Source: Ochotona curzoniae (taxonomy: Eukaryota; Chordata; Mammalia; Lagomorpha; Ochotonidae). From it: a stretch of 64,000 nt of DNA. The stretch is from contig NW_024465885.1 of assembly GCF_017591425.1 (NCBI RefSeq), forward strand, positions 36,216,501 through 36,280,500. The letters are read 5' to 3'. Each line of letters starts with the position of its first letter. The stretch's first letter is position 1. The notes under the pieces were generated by a model. The model was not told the origin of the DNA. It did no database searches and saw nothing but the letters and a program-made list of their open reading frames with translations. A program made the translations under genes and the position numbers. This document shows positions 1 through 11,672 of the stretch, in pieces.

Positions 1-955
1 TGGAAGTTGCAGATAGGAGAGGCTTACACCATTAATTAGGACACCTAGCTTCTCAAAAGTGTCTCCAATAAACCTCCTCAACCTATGACCCAGAGAAGGA
101 CATCTACCTCATTCTGGAAGGTGGGTCAAGGGGTAGAAATCCATCCTTTATCTTGACACGGGATGCTCTTTCTACACTCATAAGCCAACCTACTATGCAA
201 ACATTATTGAATGTGAGAAGATAGTTCAAAACATTTGTCCAAAGTGAAGTTTAGCAGCTGTCTATTTTGGTGTAGAAAACCTGTGAGACCATGCATGGTT
301 TTTTCTTAACATTCGTTTTCTTTGAACTTCAAGGATTTCATGTATGCAAGGATCTCAAACTATGTTTTTCATCAAAATTAACTTATATTCTAATTCCATT
401 TTCTATTTAATGATTTGAAGTACCCTTACCTGTAAAAGAATAAATGCTGCTAATGGTTTTGTTCAGAAGACTTGCAAAAATACAAGAGGCTTGTGAAGAA
501 CTGTTAACCCATAGACGATACTTAGTAGTTTGCACTACAATGTATGCACATTATGCAAAGAAACAATACAAATCACAGATACGAATGATATTTCTTACTT
601 TGGTGATATTCTCATTTCCCTTGAATTAAAAATTGTTTTTTTTTGTAATTCTCATGCTACTTTATTGTTTCAAAATATGTATAAATAGGCTGTCCCTACT
701 AAAGGTGACAATGGTTATTTCCATTTTCTCAAATATTTGTTAAATTCCCTAGTAACATGATATTAAAGGCATGTTTATTCTCTTGAAGAGAAATAAGTTC
801 AAATATGTAAAATTTCATGTAAGTCCAAAACGAAAGAGGCAATCTATGACCTGATACCATCAAAAGCCTACAGGGAAGAAACTACAGGATAATACACAGA
901 TAAAAATCACCCTTGTATGCTTCTGGAGGGAATGTAAGTTGGGTTAACTGCTGCA
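1..955. other. Unassigned AT-rich sequence
   Basis: No gene, RNA or clear repeat boundary is visible. The open frame at 444-629 is short, begins at an arbitrary ATG and has no recognisable motif, so I treat it as chance. Faint L1-like wording appears towards 840-955, next to the L1 fragment that follows. Confidence 0.6.
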
Positions 956-1107
956 GATGACAATGCAGAATTTATCCAACAATTGAAAAAAATGAATTTC
1001 CACATAACTGAGCTATTCCACTCTTGGAAAATCAACTAGGAAAAATAAAATAGGAATATAAAAGTTATCTGTACATCCTTGTATATAACAATTCAAATCA
1101 CAATTTG

Positions 1108-1150
<43 letters not shown>

Positions 1151-1245
1151 TATACAGTATAATAGTAACCCACCATAAAAAAGAATAAAATCCTATCTTT
1201 TGCAAGCAAAATATATGGAAGTGAGTATAATTGTGGTCTGACATT
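956..1245 (+). mobile_element. Old LINE-1 ORF2 3'-end fragment with microsatellite
   Basis: The plus strand resembles the C-terminal coding part of mammalian L1 ORF2: the stretch at 980-1040 reads like the 'QLKK-EFPHN--YSTLG' segment, and 1160-1230 reads like the later 'IKKNKI-SFASK' segment. The frame is broken many times and a TG run sits where coding sequence should continue. It is an inactive, diverged fossil. The extent past 1245 is uncertain. Confidence 0.55.
1110..1149. repeat. (TG)n dinucleotide microsatellite
   Basis: About 20 uninterrupted TG units. The run lies inside the old L1 fragment and replaces or interrupts its coding text. Likely length-polymorphic, as pure dinucleotide runs of this size usually are. 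Confidence 0.97.
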
Positions 1246-2985
1246 GGTACAGATGTGTCAAGATTGGGCCTTCTCAGTTACTGACACCTATGCAAGAGAG
1301 AACTTATCCAGACGCACACAAAGGACGTGACAGCCAGCTCATCTAAGTCAAGAGCATACTAAACATCTCATTAAAGATGGTGAGGTTGACTCTCCTGGTC
1401 AGGCTTTGAAGTGAACGTCTAGGTCTGTGGATACACCACAGTAGACCTGATCAACCAACAGACATTAGAAAGGTCTTTTCAATCCTGATGCAATGAAGCT
1501 GACAACTCAGAACTATCCAAACCGCTCAACCAACACTCAGAATATTCTTTCCCATACCAGGATTTCTAAGGTGAATCAAACAACTGTCTCCATTTCTAGG
1601 CGCTGATGTAGCTTGCCAGTAAGAAGTGTTCCCCATGCTCCTCCAGTACCTCTCCCTCCAGTTGTTGCACAGGAGCAAGAGAAAAAAATTGAAATATGAA
1701 AATTTGTCCCACCCACCTATCTCCACACCTTGAACCTCCCCACCCTTTTCAGAGGCCCATCCCTCTCAAATATGTGAATATTAAAAATGTAATAGTCAAT
1801 TTTTAGAAAGTACATGGATATCATTATGTTTTATGACATACACTATAATCAAAAAACAAGTATAATTTTCACCTTACTTACAGGAGTTAACTTATAGACT
1901 AAACCAAATGTGATCTGTAAGAGTGAAAATGACATATTGAGATTTGATTACTAATTATGGACTCTGTCTATATTCTTATGAAAGAGTAATCTTTAAACTT
2001 TCTTTGTTGAGTTCTGTATATAGTAGAATACTGAGTCTGTGATTATAAAATGAATTGAAATTATGATACCGCAAATATTGAAAGAAACGGAACAAGCAAG
2101 AAAATGAGAGAATATGAGAAGTATAATCATGAGCTTAAGATGATATATAGAAAACACATAAGATTTGCTTTTTATATAAATTGAAGCATAGAAGACAAGG
2201 AAAAGGCCATACTGGAAACAGAGCTAGGACTCAAATTTGGCACTTGGAAGTCAGATGCACGATTCTGAAACACAGCATATGTTAAATTATGTCTCAATGT
2301 TCATGCGTTAGATGCTGGATCCCATTGTTCCCACATGAACTTTTTGGAATATATTTCTATTTTCCAGGGGATTCACTCAAATGAATTCCTTGACCCAATG
2401 AGGTATGTAATGTTAGTTGTTCCAAGAATTTCTTTCGCCAGTATGTTACTCTATTACATAGTGTGTGTTGGCCTTGGGCTATATTTTACCCCGATGTTGC
2501 TTTAAGAGTTTATATAAAAGAGGTCAGAGTTTTAATTGCAGTTATTACTTTGATTTAGAATTTTAAAGATCCAGTGTATTTCATGATCTGTTGGTATGTT
2601 ACTTCTGCCTCTTGTCCTAATCTACTGTTAGTTTTGGGTATTCAACAACAACAAATGGTAGGCAGGGGATGAAAGGGCAGACAAATTTGAGTCCATAGAG
2701 AAAGATACCAAGAATTGCAACACATTTTTTCTCTGCCTTGTAGAAGAAATATATAACAAAACCATAACCTAGAAACCCTATACAACAATCAAATCACACA
2801 AATCAAATCATATACAGTAAAATCAATAACCTAGGAATTTGGCACCTTTAGGGAAGAAGAAAAAATAAATAACAGCCTCACAAATGTCCCCAATTTCAAA
2901 TTTAGCTTTACTCTTTCATTCTGTTTTACATGGGATCCTTTAGACAGCAAATAGTGCTTCACATACAACCAATCTAAACTTTCAC
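1246..2985. other. Unassigned sequence, possibly with small repeat fragments
   Basis: No gene is visible. The text at 1300-1760 is somewhat GC-richer and could be a decayed L1 untranslated region or an LTR, but I cannot place it. Around 2190-2285, 'actggaaacagagctagg' reads like the middle of a very old minus-strand CSINE (low confidence). Confidence 0.4.
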
Positions 2986-2989
2986 AATT

Positions 2990-3405
2990 TTCTGTTACTT
3001 GGAAAATCATCCTTCTGACATGTTAGTGGCTGTTCTAACTCATACCAGTTGTTGACCTTGTTTCATGGCTTCTCAATTATGGAAATGTATAATGATGGAG
3101 TACTGGGATCTATCACATACAGATACAGGGGTATAATGGAACATGCATCCCTGCTTCCAGACAAAAGATGGAATCCCAATGAAACTGTTGGACATGTGTA
3201 GACAATGGGATGCTGGACTGTCTGACATTGTCTGTACCAACAATGTTGGGGTACACTTAGATAAGAGACTGATAGGATTATGGTTCCTTATGAAGGACTA
3301 TACCATTGTAAAAAAAATGGGGAAAATCTGTCGGGGGGTGGGAGTTTGGAGGGGAATTCCAGCCTATACAAAACTGTACCACATAATTCAAAATTCAAAA
3401 TAAAA
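2990..3405 (+). mobile_element. 5'-truncated LINE-1, 3' UTR only
   Basis: This matches the 3' UTR of the L1 copy at 36350-37135 over several hundred bases: shared phrases include 'gttgaccttgtttcatg', 'aaactgttggacatg' and 'cttatgaaggactatac'. It then runs into a G-rich block and 'acaaaactgtaccacat', also seen at the end of the young L1 at 24055-25865, and a short A-rich tail. No coding sequence is left. The internal open frames of 66 and 86 codons are UTR read-through. Confidence 0.75.
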
Positions 3406-4395
3406 ATAGACTACAGAATACACACACAATTCTCACATATTCAGGGGTTCCAAATGCATGACACTCAAGTATATTTTTGATATGATTATTTGAAAATACA
3501 TTTTCCAACAGTTCAAGAATGAACAAAATCAAGAACAAAGAGGACCCAATGTTAAGGGCCAAGAATAACCCTAAAATGACTTGACAAAATGCTTTAAATG
3601 TAGGTAATAAATGCCTGCTATTTTCCAAACTACTTCATACAAAATACTGAATGTGGTATTGAAATTTGCTGGTAATTTCAATCCTGTATTAATAAAATGT
3701 ATTGTTTTATACATTTAAAAAAAGTAATATTAGATATACCATAATACTGAATGCACACATAAAAAATCAAGCAATGTTTACCATGGAGTCTCTGAGATTA
3801 CATTGAATAAAATATCAAGAAAATATTTCAAACGAGTATGGAATAACCACGTCACTTCTGTTTTCTTTATCACTTCTATTGCTTTTCTCAAAATGCCAAC
3901 CGAAATGCTTTCTTTCTTCTGCTAAACTAGATAAGAACAGCTCCAAATTGAATTGAAAATGTGATTAATTTTCCTTTTACACTATCTTTTTTCTCTGCTA
4001 GAATTTCCAGTGAAGTGAAAACAAAATAATAGATGTTTTATTAATACATTTATTAATTCTTTTGTAAAATCTGACAAAATTTGGCCACAAATCAAAAGAA
4101 ATGAGCAAATAAATGAACAAATAATGGGCAAGCAGATGCATACAACAATAAGAGCAATCAACATTGATTCTGTTTGTTCATGCTGGTCCTTGGTGGATTG
4201 CCTGTGGTTTTGATGATTACTGCCTCAGGAAAACAATTTAGAGAAATCAGTGTTCTATTTCTTGTGTGTGTGTGTGTACCCGTGCTTTGGTCGAGGGTTG
4301 TTGAAATTGCTAAAACAGCAAATGGGATAAATCTGCATATTTTAAAAGCTCATCAATTCTTGTATTTTATTTAACTACCTTTAACAATAGTACTA
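3406..4395. other. Unassigned AT-rich sequence
   Basis: Contains only short, unconvincing frames, including a hydrophobic 60-codon minus-strand frame at 3982-4164 that is typical of AT-rich non-coding DNA. No repeat boundary was recognised. Confidence 0.55.
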
Positions 4396-4707
4396 AAGGG
4401 ACCAGGCGTGCTAGTCTAGCGCCTGAAGTCCTCGCCTTGCACATGCTGGGAACCCGTATGTGTGCCAGTTCTAATCCTGGTGGCCCTGCTTCCCATCCAG
4501 ACCCCTGCTTGTGGCCTGGGTAAGCAGTTGAGGATGGCCCAAACCCTTGGGACCCTACACGCATGTGGGAGAGCCTCAAGAAGGAGCTCCTGGCTTGGAT
4601 CTGCAAGGCCTTTGCAGCTACTTGGGGGAATGAATCAACAGACATCTTCTCTCCTCCTCTTTGTGTATAAGACTAGCCAATACAAATAAAATAAATTCTT
4701 AAAAAAT
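4396..4707 (+). mobile_element. CSINE (lagomorph C-repeat), full length
   Basis: Order of parts: tRNA-like head ('gaccaggcgtgctagtctagcgcc'-type text), 'gtcctcgccttgcac', the 'cccatccag...gtggcctggg' core, the 'gaatcaacagacatcttctctcctcctc' CT-rich part and an 'aaataaaataaattctt' tail. Moderately diverged. Flanks carry similar 'agtactaaa' and 'agtattactaaa' words, a possible decayed target duplication. Open frames on either strand here are SINE read-through. Confidence 0.9.
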
Positions 4708-5267
4708 AGAGTATTACTAAAAAAAAAAGCCACACGTATACTTTTTTATCAGAGAGATGTAAATGCTTAAGATGGTTACTGTCTCTTGAGAAATAGCTCT
4801 GTAGTGCAATCAAGTCCTGATACACTCATTTTCACAAACACAGGACAGCTCATAACAGTAGCCTTTTATTTCTTTTAATTATTTATTACTTCACTCTGCT
4901 TTACTAAATTTATTGTTGAAGGTATTTAAATATCATACCTATTGGCATTATTGATTGAATACGAAGGCATATCACTTAAATATGAATGGCATATGTCATA
5001 CATCTTAAATCGCAAATTTATCATTTTTCTTCATCATAGTACCTCCTGATATACTGATTATTGAACACTTTGAAATAAATAAATGCATAGGGAATTAACA
5101 GTTGTTCTCGGTTGTATGGTATAAAGGTTTATGCATTACATATGTTGAAGCAGCTGCCTGAGGGCACATCTCATCCTTATGGAATGACTCCTTCTCTCAG
5201 TACAGTGAAAACACAAGTAAATTAAACTTCTTGGTCATTATTGATCCCTTTAGGATGTCCAATTTAA
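4708..5267. other. Unassigned sequence, weak LTR-like patch
   Basis: No gene. Around 5105-5250 the order 'gttgtatggtataaagg...acatatgttgaag' recalls the 5' part of MaLR-type LTRs, but it is too decayed to delimit. Confidence 0.4.
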
Positions 5268-5594
5268 CAATGACATGCTCGTGGTATAACAGGTTAATCC
5301 TCTGCTTATGCTGCAAACCTGCTTACGGAAGCCAACTCAAGCCCTGGATGCTCCACTATGGATCAAGCTCCCTTTCAATGCCTTGGTGAAGCAGCAGGTC
5401 TTGGTCCCAGGCTTTGGGTCCCTGCAACCACGTGGGAGACTTGGAGGCATCTCTTGGCTTCAGCTCCAGCTGTTATGGATGTTGAGGAGTGAACCATTGG
5501 TTGCAAGATTCTCTGTCTTTTCTTTTTTCCCTTCTTTCATTCTCTCACCCTCTCAAGTAAAATAGCTAAATATTAAAAAGAAAAAAAAAACCAA
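5268..5594 (+). mobile_element. Old CSINE copy
   Basis: The SINE order is recognisable but worn: 'ataacaggttaatcctctgc' head, 'cttggtgaagcagcaggtc' in place of the usual 'gggaaagcagt' phrase, 'cacgtgggagacttgg', 'gagtgaaccattgg', a CT-rich tract and an A-rich tail ending near 5592. Divergence is clearly higher than in the 4396 copy, so an older subfamily or earlier insertion. Confidence 0.75.
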
Positions 5595-6239
5595 ATACTG
5601 CAGCATCGGTGCTATTTAAGATTTACTTAGATCAACTAATATTCTCTGATTTCAAAAAAGCTTGAAGTACGCTTTGCTAGAATTCACATCTTCAGATTCA
5701 ATCCACATGACTAAATACGTAAAAATGATCTTTTGCTCAAAATTCTTTAAAAAGTCCAGTGCTACTACCCATTACTCCGTATTTACATTATAACACAAGA
5801 GATGATTTAAAGTGCATAATAGGATGTGTATAGATCATATAGACTGGATTTTCATTTTATACAAACTATCAGCATCAACAGATTTTGGTATCTGAGGCCG
5901 TCATGTTAACCATCCTGCAGAGATATAAAGGAGCAACCATGTATTTTAAACTAGCATAAAATGAAATAAACTCAGGACAACTATGGGCTGACACATTGTC
6001 AATCCAAGAAGTGGATGAATCTGCAGCTATAAATCAACAAACTCAGCCACGATGGCCATGAAAGCATGTACAGATGAGTAATAAACAACAAGATCAAACA
6101 AGAGCTAAAGTTTCCCCGTCAACAAAGCCTAGGATGAAATAAGTGTTGAATTCTTTCGAAACTTTAAGGAAGAAGTAACCTCAGTTATCCTCAAGCCATG
6201 ACAAAACAATTTCAGAACAATCCTCACAACTCATTCTAT
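5595..6239. other. Unassigned AT-rich sequence
   Basis: No gene, RNA or confident repeat seen. Confidence 0.5.
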
Positions 6240-7100
6240 GAGTCTTTTTCTGGTACCAGGAAGAGAAAATTAAAAAAAAAAATTTAAAAAAGAAAGAAAA
6301 TATAGATCAACATTCCAATTAAAATAAAGATTAAATTTGATTCCTCAGAACTGCAAATAGATCCACCATCTTATCCAGTCACTCATCTCCAGAGGATGCA
6401 CCCAAAGAAATGAACTCCACATAGGGAAGCGTTCTGTAGCCCCATGTCTGCAACAACCCCGCAATAGCTAAGATATGGAATCAATGCTTATTCCTATTCA
6501 GTGATAACCAAATTAAGAAACCATGGCATATTTACAAGGTGGATAATTGCTCAGCCTTAGAAAAGAATGAAATCTTACCTTATTTTTGAAGAAAGTGAAT
6601 TTATTTGGAGGCTGTCATGATTACTGAAGTAATCCAGTTTTGAAAGACAAATATTTGGGGCCCTGCACAGCAGCCTAACAGCTAAAGTCCTTGAGCAGGC
6701 CGGGATCCCAGGTGCCAGTTCTAATTCTGGCAGGTCTGCTTTCCTTCTAGCTCACTGCTTGTGGCCTGGAAAAGCAGTCGAGGATGGCCCAAGGCCATGG
6801 GACTCTTCACCTGCGTGGGAAACCTGGAATAGGCTCCTGGCTCCGGATTGGCTGAGCTCTGGCCATTGTGGCCACTTAGGAAGTGAATCAAATGACCAAA
6901 GATTTTCCTCTCTGTCTCTCCTCCTCTGACTATTCAATAAAAAACAAAATAAAATTTGTTTTAAAAGACAAATATTTGTTGTAAAATATTTGTTTTAAAA
7001 GATCCTTTGTGCTAACTAAATCACAGAGTACAAAAATACATACTATTACAGTCATGAAAAATATTATTCCAAATACATAGTCAATTTAAATGTGGATGAT
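6240..7100 (+). mobile_element. Old LINE-1 3' region, split by a CSINE
   Basis: The stretch at 6400-6650 follows the usual L1 ORF2 C-terminal order: 'tagccccatgtctgcaacaa' (first-contact text before 'AIAKIWNQ'), 'gctaagatatggaatcaa', 'gcatatttacaagg' and 'ttagaaaagaatgaaatc'. Coding capacity is destroyed. The CSINE at 6658-6963 inserted inside it; L1-like text resumes after it. Outer edges are approximate. Confidence 0.7.
6658..6963 (+). mobile_element. CSINE with 15-bp target duplication
   Basis: Complete copy ending in 'caataaaaaacaaaataaaa'. It is bounded by the perfect direct repeat aaagacaaatatttg at 6643-6657 and 6964-6978, which is the signature of L1-driven target-primed insertion. 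The target was the old L1 at 6240-7100, so the SINE is younger than that L1. Confidence 0.95.
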
Positions 7101-7249
7101 CTACACACACCATTTAAAATATTGAGATTGGAAAAGCATATATACTTTGACAAAGAAAAAGAAACCTAACTACATATTACTTACAAGGATCCCACAATAA
7201 CTTCCACATCTCAGCTTAAAAATGAAGAAAACATTTTTTTCTTTTATCT

Positions 7250-8090
7250 AGTGTGAGGAGAATATCCAAACCCTTAATAAAGAGAGATGAAATATATCAT
7301 TTCAGAAAATATAGACTTCAGAACAGAAAGATTATCATGGATATAGATGGGCATTTTATAACTACAATAGAATTAACTCTAGGAATTTTAATAATCTATA
7401 ATTTCTTGCCTCTGACCATAAAGCATCAGATACCATGAGCCAAAAAGCTAAAATTGTCTGTATAATCACATAAATCCATTTGTAATGTGGGAGAATTCAA
7501 TGGTTTTTCCAACTAATCAACAAGCAAGCAGAAAGTCAGTAAGGGGCTAGACATCCTGGGACTACAGATAGCTTCATTTAACTGATATATTCCTAATGTT
7601 CCATTGTGAGAAGCAAAATATACAGAGCACACCCACCAAAGCAGGCCACATCCTTGACATCACGTACCATAAGGAATGTTGACAATCCATGCAAATCATA
7701 CAAAATATGTTTCCAAGATCATAATGGAATTTGGCTGAAAATGATTAAATCTATCTGAATAACTTCCAAATATTGAAACTTAAAAAAAAAAAATCACTCT
7801 TTGGATAGTTTCCAAATACAGAAAAGATAAAGAAAATATTCTTGCATAACATGTCGATTAATAAGGAAGTCTCCAATCAGTTTATAAAATGCATTGAACT
7901 ATGTTTCAGTAAAATTCAACTTGTCAAACTTTGAGGGATACAGGAAATAAAAAAAGTGGTTAGTGAGAAATTTTAACATTAAATCACTAAATGAGAGGAA
8001 GAAAAATAATTCAAAATCTAAGCTTCCATATAGAGCAACTAGAGAAAGGAGAGGAAGTTAGGCCAATAAAGAAGAAAAAAAAAAATAAAT
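7250..8090 (+). mobile_element. Old LINE-1 ORF2 fragment (upstream of RT)
   Basis: Text at 7250-8090 follows in order the L1 ORF2 segment between the endonuclease and reverse transcriptase regions: 'agcacacccaccaaagcagg' (cf. 'HILGHK' region), 'atcataatggaat', 'ttccaaatattgaaact' and 'agcttccatatagagcaact'. No intact frame. Same orientation as the 6240 fragment but an earlier ORF2 part, so the two are probably separate insertions or a rearranged one. Confidence 0.6.
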
Positions 8091-8929
8091 TGCAGGCTAA
8101 GCTATGAATACTTAATTGCGTATTGTCTTGAGCACAGCTGACCTGGGCCGGCTATATCCACAACTGCTCGCTTTTTCCCAAACTGCAGTGTTCTGTTTGT
8201 GCATCAAGTCAAACTTGGGGGGTGTGTGGCAATCTTGAGCTGTGTATTGTTCTGGTAAGGCTTTTCTAAAAGGAAATTGCAAATGCCACACATTAGATCT
8301 CAAAAGCATTCATGTAACTTTTCTTCAGACTTGGATGTCTCACTGGTTCTAGAGAAAGTTCATAGTCTTCTAGGTTCATTAAAAAAAAAAAACACAACTT
8401 CAAGGATAGCTGAAGATTAATACGCTGGAAATGTATTTCAAAGGAGATAAACTACTAGATAGAAAGAAATGCATGTGGGAGTTTAAGATAAATAGACTAA
8501 AGTCATCAAAACATTTGGAAATACTAAATACATAATGGAAACATCTAGCAAAAAAATTATCTGTCTATAGGTTTTTCAGCTTTTTTTAGAAACAATGGGA
8601 AAATATGTAACATTAGAATTGAATCAAAGATATGCATAAAATATGTGTCAATACTATATGTAATGCATATTATGTATATAGACAAGCAGACTTAGCAGGC
8701 AGTAGCAACTAAATAAGAGTATTGCATAATTTTTTATACAATTAAAAATGAGAAAGCCAGCTTTACATTCCAGTTTCTTACGTTGCAGCTTGTAGAATAC
8801 ATAGTTCATCTGCAAACACCAAATCAAAGCGTAGCTTTTCACTTCTAATCCAGTTCCCTCTGTTGTTCCGGGAAAAGCAATAGAGCGCCAATGACACTGC
8901 AGAGACACGGAGCGGATCTCGGACTTCTT
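8091..8929. other. Unassigned sequence
   Basis: A 12-base A run near 8380 and AT-rich text. The minus-strand frames of 65 codons (8112-8309) and 84 codons (8654-8908) have no recognisable motif and no supporting signals. Confidence 0.5.
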
Positions 8930-9083
8930 GTTTTTCTTAAGATGTATTTATGTTTATGGGAATGTCAGATATACAGAGAGGAGGAGAGAGAGAGAGGAAC
9001 ATCTTCCATATTATAATCCACTCCCCAAGTGACTGCAATGTCCAGAGCTGTGCCAATCCAAACCCAGGAGCCAGGAGCTCTTG
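8930..9083 (-). mobile_element. CSINE 3' half, minus strand
   Basis: Reading plus, this is the complement of a SINE tail and 3' half: a T-rich start, 'gtcagatatacagagaggag', 'ctccccaagtgactgcaatg', then 'ccaggagccaggagct'. It stops abruptly at about 9083 where a plus-strand copy begins. Its missing 5' half is not elsewhere nearby. Confidence 0.85.
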
Positions 9084-9397
9084 CAGGTCCTAACCTTGCG
9101 TGCACCGGCATCCCATATGGTAACCAGCTCTAATCCTGGTGGCCCTGTTTCCCATTCAGCTCCCTGCCTGTGGCCTGGGTAAGCAGTCGAGGATGGCCGA
9201 AAGACTTGGGACCCTGCACCCGCATGGGAGACCCAGAGGAGGCTCCTGTCTCCTGGCTTAGGATTGGCTCAGCTCTAGCCATTGCAGCTGCTTGGGGAGT
9301 GAACCATCAGATGGAGGATCTTCATCTCTGTCTCTCCTCCTCTCTATATATCCGCCTTTCCAGTGGGGGAAAAAAAAATCTTTAAAAAATAAATAGA
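9084..9397 (+). mobile_element. CSINE, plus strand, abutting an inverted half copy
   Basis: A nearly complete copy from 'ggtcctaaccttgcgtgcac' through 'gcttggggagtgaaccatc' to an 'aaaaaaaaatcttt' tail. The first about 30 bases of the head are missing. It abuts the inverted 3' half at 8930-9083, so 8930-9083 can pair with about 9240-9397. Transcripts through this point would form a long hairpin (inference). Confidence 0.92.
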
Positions 9398-11030
9398 TAA
9401 CTTAATTTCTAGAATTATTCTCTTAGTCATGACAACACTTTATTAACATATTAAAGGTATATTCAATAACAAATCTTTCAATTTAGCAAAACATCTCCAG
9501 GTCTTCAGAGTATGAATACTTAATGTTATAATCCGGTAGTAATATAACTAACTCACTGTGGGTCAGATGCAGATAATGTTACCTAAATTGCTACAAATCC
9601 TAACTTCTTCATCTCCTACAGGGTAAGTTTTACAAATGTTTCAAATAATGTTTACAGAAACCATCATTTTGATTTTAATTCTAGAATTTTTTGGTAATAA
9701 GAGGAAGAATTATATGGTCAAGGAATGTGTACATTTCCCCAATATTACCTTAAAATTATGCAAGCATCTATACTGTCTTCACTATAAGTAATAAGATCCA
9801 AAAATAATTTAATTGCATTTGGAATATTTGACTAGATTTTATTCAGTATTTAATCTTTGACCATTGTCTAAACATATATACTACATATCTAAATAAACAT
9901 AATGCCTTATTATGCAAGAATAATATACAATTTTAAAATTCCCATAAATTGAGCAGCATGTTTTTGAAATACTGTTTCTTTTTTCACTTTTCACAACATA
10001 TTGCTATTCAAAATCATTTGCAGATCTCTTTATAATTTCTGTATATTTGTGAAGACACACTGCCTTCTTTTGAAAAGAAAGTAGTTAAAGTTCAGGAGAA
10101 AGATATTTTCCAGAAAGTAATATTAACAAAGAAGTTAAAACTGAGGATGGTAAATTAAGATTGTTTTCCTCTTTTCATAAGAAATTTTATTTTCTTTTTC
10201 TCTTAATTTTTTGCTCCTTTATATTTGCTTAATTTAATATTATTATTAAAAACAGTATAACATTGGTTAATTTTGCGACATTTTATACATGTGAAAGCTC
10301 TTGCATATATCTAATAATTATAATAATTCATCAAAATCCTGCTGATCCCTACCGAATTTGTGTGATTATATGATAGTATGTATGATGGTTTTATTAGCAG
10401 CTGTTATTAACTCCGGTGAATGTTTTCTCCTTAGCAACAGTGCATCAAGTGCTTAACAACGAGATCAGTATGATACACCAGTCAGAATGAGAGACAGTGT
10501 GCGTGCAGGTCCATGAATAGTTCTCTGTGATACATCACGATCTAAAATGTACTTTTTGAGTGACGCTCTGTATTAACATTTCCCCTTACAATCTTTTGGA
10601 CATTTTAACTGGTAATATTAACGCAATTTAAAAAATAGGCATAAGAATTCCATAACAACAAAAATCATTTTATTTACAGGAGCACTGAGCCTGAGTGAAA
10701 GCTTTATTCTGCACGAGTTATTATTGTTACAGTCATTTTGACAACTGAGCCATGGGTGAGAGTGAATGAATGCAGAATGGAGTAGTAACATACAACACGA
10801 TGAACAAATTGGCTATAATTTCTATCATAAATGAATACATTCATCGTTTAAAGTGACTTTAAAAGTGAATTTACTATCCACATTTACAAAGGCTCTGTTT
10901 TCTTCAGTCCAAATGCATAGCCCCCTTGAAAAAGAGAGAGAGAGAAAAAGTTTCAGTTCTCTTCATTATTCTCTCCTTTGTATTGTAAAGTCAGACAAGC
11001 ATTCATTGTGGTCAAGAATAAGTAAGTCGC
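9398..11030. other. Unassigned AT-rich sequence
   Basis: About 1.6 kb with no repeat I can name. It is one of the longer SINE-free stretches. Short A/T runs only; no splice-flanked or motif-bearing frame was seen. The 80-codon frame at 10853-11095 runs into the next SINE. Confidence 0.5.
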
Positions 11031-11262
11031 GGCCAGGCACAATGGTGAAGTGTTTAAATCCTCACTTTACAAGCACCACGATCCTGTATGGGTGATAGCT
11101 CACATCCCGGCTGCTCCACTTCCCATCCAACTCCCAGCCTGTGGCCTGGGCAAGCAGTCAAGGTTGATTCAAAGCTTTGGAAACCTGCATCCATGTGGAA
11201 AACTGAGAATAAGCTCCTGGCTCCTGGTTTTGGATCAGTCAGCTCCAACCCTCAGGAGCAGA
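11031..11262 (+). mobile_element. CSINE, 3'-truncated
   Basis: Starts 'ggccaggcacaatggtgaag', keeps the 'ccacttcccatccaactccc' and 'ctcctggctcctgg' parts and then loses similarity near 'aggagcagaac' before the CT-rich 3' domain and tail. Either a later deletion removed the end or the copy was rearranged. The 162-codon frame at 11050-11538 runs through this and the next SINE and is not a gene. Confidence 0.85.
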
Positions 11263-11336
11263 ACAGAGTTATTTATCAAAAAGTCCTGTAGCTCACATTA
11301 CCAAACTAAGCGACATGAAATAAAACACAAGAACAA

Positions 11337-11672
11337 GGCCCAGCGCCATGGCCTAGCGGCTAAAGTCCTCTCCTTGATGTGCCAGGATCCCATATGGGTG
11401 CCGGTTCTAGTCCCGGCAGCCCCACTACCCATCCTGCTCGCTGCTTGTGGCCTGGGAAAGCAGTCAAAGACGGCCCATAGCTTGGGGACCCTGCACCAGT
11501 GTGGAAAACCCGGAAGAGGTTCCTGCTCCTGGCTTTAGATTGGTACAGCTCGGCCATTGCAGTCTCTTGGGGAGTGAATCGTTGGACAGGAGATGTTCCT
11601 CTCTGTCTCTCCTCCTCTCTGTATATCTGACTTGCAATAAATAAATAAATAAATAAGTAAATAAACAAACAA
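11337..11672 (+). mobile_element. CSINE, full length
   Basis: Complete, fairly young: 'ggcccagcgccatggcctag' head, B box text, 'gggagtgaatcgttgg', 'cctctctgtctctcctcctc' and an (aata)n tail of about 40 bases. The word acaagaa occurs on both sides (before 11337 and after the tail), a possible short target duplication. Confidence 0.95.

Noticed and set aside
11050..11538. 162-codon plus-strand open frame
   Set aside because: It runs through two CSINEs and the spacer between them. The same peptide words recur in other SINE frames in the window.
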